Below, piece after piece: positions 1-6,210 of a stretch of 6,682 bases of DNA. Source of the stretch: Sulfurimonas sp. (GTDB lineage: Bacteria; Campylobacterota; Campylobacteria; Campylobacterales; Sulfurimonadaceae); assembly GCA_027056465.1 (NCBI GenBank), contig JALUKS010000213.1, positions 1 to 6,682 on the forward strand, given 5' to 3'. The translations under genes were made by a program, and so were the position numbers. Numbering within the stretch: the stretch's first letter is position 1; every line of letters begins with the position of its first letter. The notes under the pieces were generated by a model, which did no database searches, was not told where the DNA came from, and saw nothing but the letters and a program-made list of their open reading frames with translations.

Positions 1-2
1 CT

Positions 3-203
3 TATGAATCAACCTATGTAGTTGGTAGAATTGATGGGATGAAACAGGGGATTGAGAAGGGGATGAAGAAGGGGATTGAAAAAGGCAAGGAAGAAGAAAA
101 GATTAATATCGCTAAAAATCTCTTAGATATTTTAGATGATAAAACTATATCACTAAAAACAGGACTTGATGAAAATCTTATTAAAAATTTAAGAAATAAG
201 TAG
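3..203 (+). CDS. Rpn / PD-(D/E)XK nuclease family 'transposase', C-terminal end only (partial)
   Basis: This is an open frame entering from the left edge and ending at TAG 201-203, giving 66 visible residues (YESTYVVGRIDG... to ...LIKNLRNK). The start and the nuclease core lie outside the window. The visible part shows a run of four-residue units, G-[M/I]-[K/E]-[K/Q], at residues 12-28. A charged stretch follows, then a helical tail (IAKNLLDILDDKTISLKTGL) resembling the last segment of Rpn-type recombination-promoting nuclease/putative transposase proteins (PF12784-like), where a 'GxxxGxxxG' linker precedes a small 'I...TGL...I..L' domain. In that family the nuclease domain is N-terminal, and E. 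coli Rpn proteins cleave DNA. Activity cannot be judged here because no catalytic residue is visible. The family call rests only on the tail, so it is moderate. The gene ends 91 nt before gatB and is probably a separate transcript. Confidence 0.66.
   Translation, partial: YESTYVVGRIDGMKQGIEKGMKKGIEKGKEEEKINIAKNLLDILDDKTISLKTGLDENLIKNLRNK
36..86 (+). repeat. 12-bp degenerate tandem repeat inside the Rpn-like gene
   Basis: Four consecutive in-frame 12-nt units begin at 36, 48, 60 and 72, each GGG-AT(G/T)-(A/G)A(A/G)-(A/C)A(A/G), with a fifth partial unit starting GGC at 84. They encode GMKQ, GIEK, GMKK, GIEK and GK. Units alternate between ATG- and ATT-containing forms, so the second-order period is 24 nt. 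Such Gly-every-fourth-residue linkers are typical of Rpn-family C-termini and could change copy number by replication slippage. Confidence 0.8.
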
Positions 204-248
204 CTATCTTAAAAGTATCTTATCTATTCTAGTTTTTTAAAAGCAAAA

Positions 249-274
249 TTTCGCTAAAATAAAGGAATTATAAT
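249..274 (+). promoter_or_regulatory. Probable sigma-70 promoter of the gatB cluster (two overlapping -10 candidates)
   Basis: The 91-nt gap before gatB contains TCGCTAAAAT (251-260), giving a -10 of TAAAAT at 255-260, and a perfect TATAAT at 269-274. The first would start RNA near 267 and leave a leader of about 28 nt holding the ribosome site AAGGAA (285-290). The second would leave only about 14 nt. No convincing -35 box is seen, but there is a T-tract at 233-238. In Campylobacter and Helicobacter the vegetative sigma factor is known to rely on the -10 and upstream T-rich periodicity, so this fits. Which -10 is used is not decided by the sequence. Confidence 0.5.
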
Positions 275-294
275 TTATTTACTGAAGGAAATCT

Positions 295-1725
295 ATGTTT
301 GAAGTAGTTATTGGTCTTGAAGTCCACGTACAGTTAAACACAAAAACAAAACTTTTTTGCTCGTGTCCAACGAGTTTTAACCACATACAGAACACAAATA
401 CTTGTCCTACATGTTTAGCTCTTCCAGGTGCATTACCAGTGTTAAATCAAGAGGTACTTGCAAAAGCAGTTATGCTTGGAACTGCTCTTGGTGCTACTGT
501 CAATCGTACTTCATACTTTGACCGTAAGTCTTACTTCTATCCAGATAGTCCAACAGCTTACCAAATTACTCAGTTTTATACTCCTGTTATTCAAAATGGT
601 ACGCTTGATATCATGCTTGGGGATGGTAAAGAGAAAACTATTCGTGTAGGTTTTGCTCATATTGAAGCAGATGCTGGAAAAAATATTCATGATGGCGATA
701 TTTCTAAAGTAGATCTCAATCGTGCAGGAACTCCTCTTCTTGAGATAGTAACTGAGCCAGATATGAGAAGTGCTGAAGAAGCCGTGCTTTATCTGAAAAA
801 ACTTCACTCTATCATCCGTTATCTCGATATTGGTGATGCAAATATGCAAGAGGGTTCATTTCGTGTAGATGTCAATGTCTCTATCCGACCAAAGGGCGAT
901 GAGAAACTTTATACTCGTGTTGAAGTAAAAAATATCAACTCATTTAAGTTTATAGAAAAAGCGATTGAGGTGGAGGTGAGACGCCAGAGTGAAGCTTGGG
1001 AAGATGGGCTTTATGATGAAGAGATTTGTCAAGAGACACGTCTTTATGATGCAGAGAAAAATGAGACTCGAAGTATGCGTGGTAAAGAGGAAGCTGCTGA
1101 TTATCGTTACTTTCCAGAGCCTGACTTACTTAAAGCTGTAGTAACCGATGCAATGTTTGAGAGATATTCAAAAATCCCTGAACTTCCAGATGCAAAACGC
1201 GAGAGATTTGTAAATGAGTTTGGATTGAGTGCTTATAATGCTGATGTAATTACTGCAAATATTGAGATGGCTCACTTCTTTGAGAAAATGATGCAAGAGG
1301 AGGGTGTGAGTGCTAAAACTGCTACTTCACTCTTAACAGTAGAGATGCCAGCACGTCTAAAAGGAGATGTAAATATCTCTAACTCTCCAGTAAATGCAGA
1401 AAAACTTGGCTTTTTAGCAAAACGAGTTGATGATAAAACTATCTCAGGAAAAGCAGCCAAAGATGTACTTGATGCTTTAATGGAAGATGCAGAAGCAGAT
1501 GTGGATGCAACTATAGAAAAACTTGGACTTAAACAGGTAACGGATATGGGTGCTATAGAAGCAATTTGTGATGCAATTATCGCAGCAAACCCCGAAAAAG
1601 TAGAACAGTATCAAGGTGGAAAAGAGAAGCTATTTGGTTTCTTTGTAGGACAGAGTATGAAAGCTTCAAAGGGAACTGCAAATCCTCAAGCAGTAAATGA
1701 AATTCTCAAAGCTAAACTAGGCTAG
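295..1725 (+). CDS. gatB: Aspartyl/glutamyl-tRNA amidotransferase subunit B
   Basis: GatB is the tRNA-binding, kinase/transamidase subunit of GatCAB. The complex phosphorylates Glu-tRNA(Gln) or Asp-tRNA(Asn) and amidates it with ammonia passed from GatA, making Gln-tRNA(Gln) and Asn-tRNA(Asn) in the cytosol. The protein has 476 residues, the usual full length. Family signatures are GLEVHVQL (7-14), a zinc-ligand-type Cys set CxC...CPTC (C22, C24, C37, C40), RKSYFYPDSPTAYQ (77-90), AHIEADAGK (121-129), DLNRAGTPLLEIVTEPD (140-156), QEGSFRVDVNVS (185-196), VEVKNINSF (209-217) and DYRYFPEPDL (269-278). The C-terminal YqeY-like domain (about 330-476) ends in a conserved FFVGQ-MKA-KG-ANPQ-VNE-LK pattern. 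The ATG is set by AAGGAA at 285-290 and by the family's N-terminus. It is the first gene of the five-gene cluster, and gatA and gatC are not in view. Confidence 0.98.
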   Translation: MFEVVIGLEVHVQLNTKTKLFCSCPTSFNHIQNTNTCPTCLALPGALPVLNQEVLAKAVMLGTALGATVNRTSYFDRKSYFYPDSPTAYQITQFYTPVIQNGTLDIMLGDGKEKTIRVGFAHIEADAGKNIHDGDISKVDLNRAGTPLLEIVTEPDMRSAEEAVLYLKKLHSIIRYLDIGDANMQEGSFRVDVNVSIRPKGDEKLYTRVEVKNINSFKFIEKAIEVEVRRQSEAWEDGLYDEEICQETRLYDAEKNETRSMRGKEEAADYRYFPEPDLLKAVVTDAMFERYSKIPELPDAKRERFVNEFGLSAYNADVITANIEMAHFFEKMMQEEGVSAKTATSLLTVEMPARLKGDVNISNSPVNAEKLGFLAKRVDDKTISGKAAKDVLDALMEDAEADVDATIEKLGLKQVTDMGAIEAICDAIIAANPEKVEQYQGGKEKLFGFFVGQSMKASKGTANPQAVNEILKAKLG

Positions 1726-1728
1726 ATT

Positions 1729-3291
1729 ATGTTTAAAAAACTGATAATAGATTTTGCATTTTATCTTCAAACATCAAAATCTTATCAGGCACGGAAACAT
1801 TTTTATGAAAATCTTTTAAATAACAATAAATACAGATATAAAAAATATCTTGATATTCTCATGATATCTCTTATATTTATAAGTGTTGCAGTACTTATCC
1901 GTGAAGTAAAACATCCAATCCATGACTACTTGTTTTACTTTAACAGTTATGTTATATCTATAGTTTTTTTAATAGAGTATCTTTTCCGTTTTTGGATTCA
2001 TAGCAGTGTAAGTAAAATTATTGTTGAAAGAGCAGAGCATGATAGCTTTTTAGCACATGAAGTTAATCTTTATAAAGCTTTTAAAAAGATAGTAATAGTA
2101 AAGCTTTCTTATATTTTTTCTCTAACAGCAATCATAGATATTCTAGCAGTTATGCCTTTCTTCCATGAGTTGAGGCTTTTACGACTCTTTATCCTCTTTC
2201 GTGTTTTTAAACTCTTTCGTTATGCAAATAGTTTTCAGACACTCGCTTCTGTTTTAGCTAGTAAAAAGTTTGAGTTTTTTACACTAGGTATTTTTGCCTC
2301 TGTAGTCATCTTTGTCTCTTCTGTTCTTATCTATGTGATGGAAGCAAATAATCCTGCATCTCCTGTAAAAACAATGTTTGAAGCAGTCTATTGGTCTATA
2401 GTTACAATCTCAACAGTGGGGTATGGAGATGTTGTTCCTATTACACACGAGGGGAGAGTTGTTGCCTTAGTTGTCATTATCGCTGGTATAGCTGTACTAG
2501 CTTTTACTACCTCCTTAGTTGTCTCAGCATTTACAGAAAAAATTGATGAGATAAAAGAGATTAAGACTATAGAAGATATTACAAAACTTAAAAATGTTTA
2601 TCTTATTTGTGGCTATGAAGATTTAGCACAAGATGTGGCAAAAAAATTGAAAAAACATGGAAGTTCTATCATTGTTTTGGACTCAGATTTGCAGAAGATT
2701 TCTACCGCAAAAAATGATGGATTTACAGCACTGCAGTATGATCCTGGAGAAACGGAGAGTTATAAAAAGCTTCATCTTAGTATGGAAAAACAGGTAAAAG
2801 CCATCTTATGTTTACATGAAAATGATGTTGCAAATGTCTACACCGCATTAACAGTTCGCTCACTCTCAAAAGAGGTACATATTCTCTCTCTTCTTATGGA
2901 AAACTCAAACCGTAAGAAGCTAGAGTATGCCGGGATAAATAAGCTTATTTATCCACAAGAACTTATAGGACTTATTACCAAAGAGTTAGTGGGTCAGCCT
3001 GTAGCATTTGAAGTAGTGCATGAGCTTAGAAGTGAATCATCAAATGTAAATATTACTGAAATTTTAATTACTCAGAGGATTTTAGAGACTTATGCTCTTG
3101 TTAGCGAGTTGAATAATAAAGATTTTCGAGTGGTACTTCTTGGAGTTTACAAGAAAAACAGGGAACATTTTTATTTTAATGCGATGGGGGAGACTCTTTT
3201 AGAAGCAGGAGATTTTTTACTTGTTATAGGGTATAAAGTTTTTATAAAAGAGTTTGAACAGTATCTTCACACAAGGATACATGATGAGTGA
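1729..3291 (+). CDS. Six-TM voltage-sensor-type potassium channel with C-terminal RCK (TrkA-N/TrkA-C) module
   Basis: Predicted inner-membrane K+ channel of 520 residues. After a basic cytosolic N-terminus (1-40), membrane segments are S1 about 41-58, S2 67-90 (with E83), S3 121-143 (with D137), S4 148-165 (R149, R152, R158, K161, R164 at strict three-residue steps, I155 in the gap), S5 181-204, a pore loop 213-236 with the K+ filter TVGYGD (229-234), and S6 243-268. An acidic/basic linker leads to RCK-N (about 288-420), where the usual GxGxxG is degenerate (CGYEDLA, 294-300) but the acidic end of the second strand is kept (LDSD, 317-320). RCK-C is about 436-512. RCK domains normally form an octameric gating ring sensing ions or nucleotides. 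The gene starts 3 nt after gatB with only a weak AGG (1719-1721), suggesting coupled translation. Its end overlaps the next gene, which encodes a second RCK protein. The ligand is unknown. Confidence 0.93.
   Translation: MFKKLIIDFAFYLQTSKSYQARKHFYENLLNNNKYRYKKYLDILMISLIFISVAVLIREVKHPIHDYLFYFNSYVISIVFLIEYLFRFWIHSSVSKIIVERAEHDSFLAHEVNLYKAFKKIVIVKLSYIFSLTAIIDILAVMPFFHELRLLRLFILFRVFKLFRYANSFQTLASVLASKKFEFFTLGIFASVVIFVSSVLIYVMEANNPASPVKTMFEAVYWSIVTISTVGYGDVVPITHEGRVVALVVIIAGIAVLAFTTSLVVSAFTEKIDEIKEIKTIEDITKLKNVYLICGYEDLAQDVAKKLKKHGSSIIVLDSDLQKISTAKNDGFTALQYDPGETESYKKLHLSMEKQVKAILCLHENDVANVYTALTVRSLSKEVHILSLLMENSNRKKLEYAGINKLIYPQELIGLITKELVGQPVAFEVVHELRSESSNVNITEILITQRILETYALVSELNNKDFRVVLLGVYKKNREHFYFNAMGETLLEAGDFLLVIGYKVFIKEFEQYLHTRIHDE
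3273..3277 (+). promoter_or_regulatory. Ribosome binding site that sets the start of the free RCK protein
   Basis: AAGGA at 3273-3277 sits 3 nt from the ATG at 3281 and 6 nt from the ATG at 3284. The normal spacing favours 3284 (M-S-D-T-T). A longer reading from the ATG at 3254 has no such site and would only add residues read out of frame from the end of the channel gene. Confidence 0.65.
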
Positions 3292-4003
3292 TACAACAGC
3301 ATTAATTTTTGGTTATAACAACTATTCTATTGAAATGCTCAAAAATGTAGAACACGAATATGACAAGGTAAAGATTTATTCTCTTTATGAAAAAGATTTG
3401 AAAACAGAGGGGTATTCTATTGGACACTTTGATTTAAGTGATAATTGGCAAGAGATGGAAGATGATATTGATATAAAAAAATCTGTAGCCTTTTGTGTTT
3501 TAGAGGAGATGGACAAGAATGTTTTTCTCGTTATTTCTCTTCGATCTACTTATGAGAATCTCTCCATCATTGCAGTGGCATCACATAAAGAGGATGCAAA
3601 CAAACTTCTTATGGCTGGAGCAAATAAAGTTATTCCTTTGGTTGAGACAACAGCAGATATAATCACAAATATGCTTGAAAACCCTATCTCTAATGATATA
3701 CTACATGAAATTCTTTATGAGAAGAGTGCTCTTAAAATAGCACAAATAAAGATAGGAAAAGAGAGTCATTTCAAAGATGAAGAACTTTCAAGTATTGACT
3801 GGAGTCACTATAATGGTATCATTGTTCTTTCTATTATGCATAAAGACATGAAGAGTGAGTTTATTTACTCTTCAAAGGCTAAACGCCATGTTGTTCAAGA
3901 AGATGATGTACTTGTCGTTGTTGGATTTGATCAAGATATAAAAGATTTTGAAAAAAGAATAGGGAGCAATAGATATGTCAATTGGAATCATTGGGGCTGG
4001 TAA
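3284..4003 (+). CDS. Stand-alone RCK / TrkA-like regulatory protein, probable partner of the adjacent K+ channel
   Basis: Soluble 239-residue protein with no membrane segment. Residues 4-131 have the alternating strand/helix pattern of a TrkA-N (RCK-N) Rossmann domain, starting TTALIFGYNNYS, but the nucleotide-binding glycine motif is absent. The end of this domain (AGANKVIPLVETTADIITNML, roughly 111-131) matches the conserved crossing region of RCK proteins. Residues about 146-226 form a TrkA-C domain. Its last strand and helix (DDVLVVVGFDQDIKDFE, 207-223) align by eye with the channel's own GDFLLVIGYKVFIKEFE, so the two genes are related copies. The start overlaps the channel stop by 8 nt and the 3' end overlaps gpsA by 29 nt. 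Inferred role: a second RCK layer in the channel's gating ring, or a regulator of another K+ transporter such as TrkH. The Trp-rich tail (W234, W237, W239) lies outside the domain. Confidence 0.85.
   Translation: MSDTTALIFGYNNYSIEMLKNVEHEYDKVKIYSLYEKDLKTEGYSIGHFDLSDNWQEMEDDIDIKKSVAFCVLEEMDKNVFLVISLRSTYENLSIIAVASHKEDANKLLMAGANKVIPLVETTADIITNMLENPISNDILHEILYEKSALKIAQIKIGKESHFKDEELSSIDWSHYNGIIVLSIMHKDMKSEFIYSSKAKRHVVQEDDVLVVVGFDQDIKDFEKRIGSNRYVNWNHWGW
3961..3966 (+). promoter_or_regulatory. Ribosome binding site of gpsA, inside the preceding gene
   Basis: AGGGAG at 3961-3966 lies 8 nt before the gpsA ATG at 3975. It fixes that start within the last codons of the RCK gene and agrees with the Rossmann strand beginning at residue 3 of GpsA. 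Confidence 0.7.
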
Positions 4004-4862
4004 ATGGGGCAGTGCTTTAGCCTTTGCTTTTTCAGAAAAAAACGATGTACTTATAACATCAAGAACACCACGAGCATTAGTAAATTTTGTCTCTTTAGAG
4101 GAGATACTCAACTCTGAATATCTTGTCATTACCGTGCCTGCACAGCAGATTGCTAGTTGGTTGGAGGAGAACTTTGTTTTTAGGGGACAGAAAATACTTG
4201 TTGCATCAAAGGGAATAGAAGCGAGTAGTGGTCGTTTTTTAAATGAGATATATGAGAAATATGTTCCCTCTGAGAACATCGCGTTTCTCTCTGGTCCATC
4301 ATTTGCGGTAGAGGTACAAAAGTCACTTCCTACTGCTCTCGTGGTCAATTCTCTTAATGTAGAAGTTGCAAGAGAGTTTGCAGGACTTTTTCCTTCTTTT
4401 ATAAAAGCCTATACTTCTAATGATGTAGTAGGTGCAGAGGTGGCAGGGGCTTATAAAAATGTTATCGCTATAGCTACTGGAATATGTGAAGGCTTAGGAC
4501 TTGGAAAAAACGCTGCTGCTGCACTTATCTCTCGTGGACTTATTGAGATGGAGCGTTTTGGTTTGGCTCATGGAGCGAAGAGTGAGACATTTATGGGGCT
4601 TGGAGGAGCTGGAGATTTGTTTCTTACAGCATCATCATCTATGAGTCGTAATTTTCGTGTTGGTTTAGGGATAGCGAAAGGAAAGTCTCAAGAGGAGATA
4701 CTTGAAGAACTTGGTGAAGTAGCCGAGGGAATAGGTACTACTTATGCAGTTGCTGAGCTTTCAAAAACGAATGATTTATACCTACCAATAGCAAAAGAAG
4801 TGTATGAAATGTTAGAAGGTAAATCTCCACAAGCTTCACTTCAAGATTTACTTTCACAATGA
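3975..4862 (+). CDS. gpsA: NAD(P)H-dependent glycerol-3-phosphate dehydrogenase
   Basis: Cytosolic enzyme that reduces dihydroxyacetone phosphate to sn-glycerol 3-phosphate, the backbone for phospholipid synthesis. It has 295 residues, shorter than the E. coli enzyme (339), but all key blocks are present. These are the dinucleotide motif GAGKWG (7-12), VPAQQ (54-58), SKG with K79 (78-80), SGPSFA (106-111), the catalytic-lysine block GAYKN (K161, 158-162), GLGGAGDL (208-215), SRN (224-226) and VAEGIGTT (249-256). The start is supported by AGGGAG 8 nt upstream and by the N-terminal Rossmann strand. It overlaps the upstream RCK gene by 29 nt and the downstream kinase gene by 4 nt (ATGA), so it is translated from a polycistronic message. 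I see no missing active-site residue. Confidence 0.97.
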   Translation: MSIGIIGAGKWGSALAFAFSEKNDVLITSRTPRALVNFVSLEEILNSEYLVITVPAQQIASWLEENFVFRGQKILVASKGIEASSGRFLNEIYEKYVPSENIAFLSGPSFAVEVQKSLPTALVVNSLNVEVAREFAGLFPSFIKAYTSNDVVGAEVAGAYKNVIAIATGICEGLGLGKNAAAALISRGLIEMERFGLAHGAKSETFMGLGGAGDLFLTASSSMSRNFRVGLGIAKGKSQEEILEELGEVAEGIGTTYAVAELSKTNDLYLPIAKEVYEMLEGKSPQASLQDLLSQ

Positions 4863-6118
4863 TACATACCTTAAAAGAACTAAGAAGTGGTTCACTTTTT
4901 GGTATAAAGAAATTAAAAATAGTTGAGAATTTAGAAGAGTTTCCAAAAGAGATATTTTCTCTCGCTGAGAGTTTGGAACTTCTGGACTTAAGTGGCAATA
5001 GATTGAACTCTTTACCAGACTTAAGCCGACTTAAAAAACTCAAAATTGCTTTTTTCTCAAACAACCTTTTCACTGAAATGCCCTCTGCGTTTAAAGGGTG
5101 TAATAAACTCTATATGCTTGGACTCAAAGCAAACAAAATAGAAACATTTGATGAAGATATATTGCCACTAAGTATAAGTTGGCTTATCCTTACAGATAAT
5201 AGACTTAAAAAACTTCCAGACTCTATAGGAAAACTCAAAAAAATGCAGAAGTTTCCGCTTGCTGGAAATCTCTTAGAGACCCTTCCTAAAAGTATGCAAT
5301 CGATGAAAAATTTAGAGCTTATTCGTCTCTCAGCAAATAATATGAAAGAACTTCCAAAATGGCTCTTAGAACTTCCAAAGTTAGCATGGCTAGCATTTAG
5401 TGGTAATCCTTGTTCTCTCTCAAAAGAAGTAAATATAAAAGTACTTGCAATGCAGGACTTAGAGCTTGACAAGCTACTCGGAGAGGGTGCTTCAGGGAAG
5501 ATATATAGAGTGCACTCCAAAGAGCTTAACAAGATAGTCGCTGTAAAACTTTTCAAAGGTGCTGTTACAAGTGATGGCTATGCCAAAGATGAAATGAATG
5601 CTTGTATGAGTGCAGGAGAACATCCCAACCTCATAAAAGTTTTGGCAAGATTAGAACATAAACAGTTAGGTTTAGTACTTGAGTTTATTGACCCTGCGTT
5701 TAAGAATCTTGGGAATCCTCCAAATTTCGAGACTTGTAGTCGTGATACTTATGAAGAGGGACTTATCTTTAGTATCGAAGAAGTACAAAAAATAGCACAA
5801 CAGATAGCTTCAGTTTCTGCCCATCTTCATGCACACTCTATCATGCATGGTGATCTCTATGCACATAATATTTTGATAAATAAAAATAAGTACTGCTATT
5901 TAGGTGATTTTGGTGCAGCGAGTTTTTATGAGAAAGGGAATAAACTCTATGAAAAAGTAGAAGTTCTCGCGTTTGGTAATTTACTTGATGACTTACTATC
6001 AAGAGTAAGTGAAAAAGAATCAGAACTCTATATAAAACTGCTGCGTTTACAGTCACACTGTCAAGAACTAGAGAGTGCTTCAAGACCTCTTTTTAACGAT
6101 ATTCTCAAGAGTTTATAA
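4859..6118 (+). CDS. Leucine-rich repeat protein kinase (LRR + eukaryotic-like kinase fusion), cytosolic
   Basis: A 419-residue protein without signal peptide or membrane segment. The N-terminal half holds about six to seven leucine-rich repeats of 22-23 residues (starting at 39, 61, 84, 106, 129, 152 and a last partial one at 175), with the LxxLxLxxNxLxxLP pattern. The C-terminal half (about 201-419) is a protein kinase: P-loop GEGASGKIY (208-216), VAVK with K230, likely helix-C E245, catalytic loop HGDLYAHN (D332, N337), DFG (350-352) and a subdomain XI-like SRPLFNDIL (408-416). The set of catalytic residues is complete, so activity is plausible. Odd points are HGD in place of HRD, only about 15 residues from DFG to the next conserved block, no APE motif, and E368 where the helix-F aspartate is expected. 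Its ATG overlaps the gpsA stop (ATGA) with no clear ribosome site, indicating translational coupling. The substrate is unknown; the LRRs probably select a protein partner. Confidence 0.9.
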   Translation: MIHTLKELRSGSLFGIKKLKIVENLEEFPKEIFSLAESLELLDLSGNRLNSLPDLSRLKKLKIAFFSNNLFTEMPSAFKGCNKLYMLGLKANKIETFDEDILPLSISWLILTDNRLKKLPDSIGKLKKMQKFPLAGNLLETLPKSMQSMKNLELIRLSANNMKELPKWLLELPKLAWLAFSGNPCSLSKEVNIKVLAMQDLELDKLLGEGASGKIYRVHSKELNKIVAVKLFKGAVTSDGYAKDEMNACMSAGEHPNLIKVLARLEHKQLGLVLEFIDPAFKNLGNPPNFETCSRDTYEEGLIFSIEEVQKIAQQIASVSAHLHAHSIMHGDLYAHNILINKNKYCYLGDFGAASFYEKGNKLYEKVEVLAFGNLLDDLLSRVSEKESELYIKLLRLQSHCQELESASRPLFNDILKSL

Positions 6119-6130
6119 ATTAGCGCTAAT
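6119..6130. repeat. 12-bp perfect palindrome directly after the kinase stop codon
   Basis: ATTAGCGCTAAT equals its own reverse complement. It starts at the base after the TAA of the kinase gene and lies about 40-50 nt before the promoter of the Dabb gene. It could be an operator half-site pair or part of a weak transcript end, but it has no loop and no directly adjoining T-run, so it is not a standard terminator. Some such palindromes are expected by chance. Confidence 0.4.
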
Positions 6131-6155
6131 AGCTGAGTATTTTTGTAAAGGAGTT

Positions 6156-6186
6156 TTGCAATATACATATAAATTTATGCTAGAAT
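6156..6186 (+). promoter_or_regulatory. Probable promoter of the Dabb gene
   Basis: A good -10, TAGAAT (6181-6186), is preceded by TGC, which gives an extended -10 (TGCTAGAAT). A possible -35 TTGCAA at 6156-6161 lies 19 nt upstream, a little long. RNA would start near 6193, and the ribosome site TAAGGAA (6197-6203) is 7 nt from the ATG at 6211, giving a very short leader. This separates the Dabb gene from the cluster before it. Confidence 0.6.
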
Positions 6187-6210
6187 GCCAAAAAAGTAAG
6201 GAATTAAATT

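Noticed and set aside
1..203. Reading the left-edge gene as evidence of an active mobile element
   Set aside because: Only the tail is visible, and Rpn-type 'transposases' are not flanked here by inverted repeats or target duplications.
208..240. Possible hairpin TTAAAA...TTTTAA after the Rpn-like gene as a terminator
   Set aside because: The stem is only A-T pairs with a loop of about 20 nt, so it would not be stable.
511..849. Antisense open frame of about 112 codons within gatB, and similar antisense frames within gpsA and the kinase gene
   Set aside because: They lie opposite strongly conserved coding sequence, have no ribosome site or family resemblance, and their composition is that of a reverse-complement shadow.
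3254..3283. An upstream ATG at 3254 that would lengthen the free RCK protein by ten residues
   Set aside because: It lies deep inside the channel gene, has no ribosome site, and the added residues (MNSIFTQGYM) do not belong to the RCK fold. AAGGA at 3273-3277 points to 3284 (or 3281).
6169..6178. ATAAATTTAT palindrome in the Dabb promoter
   Set aside because: A pure A/T palindrome of this length is expected by chance in AT-rich DNA, and it overlaps the promoter spacer.
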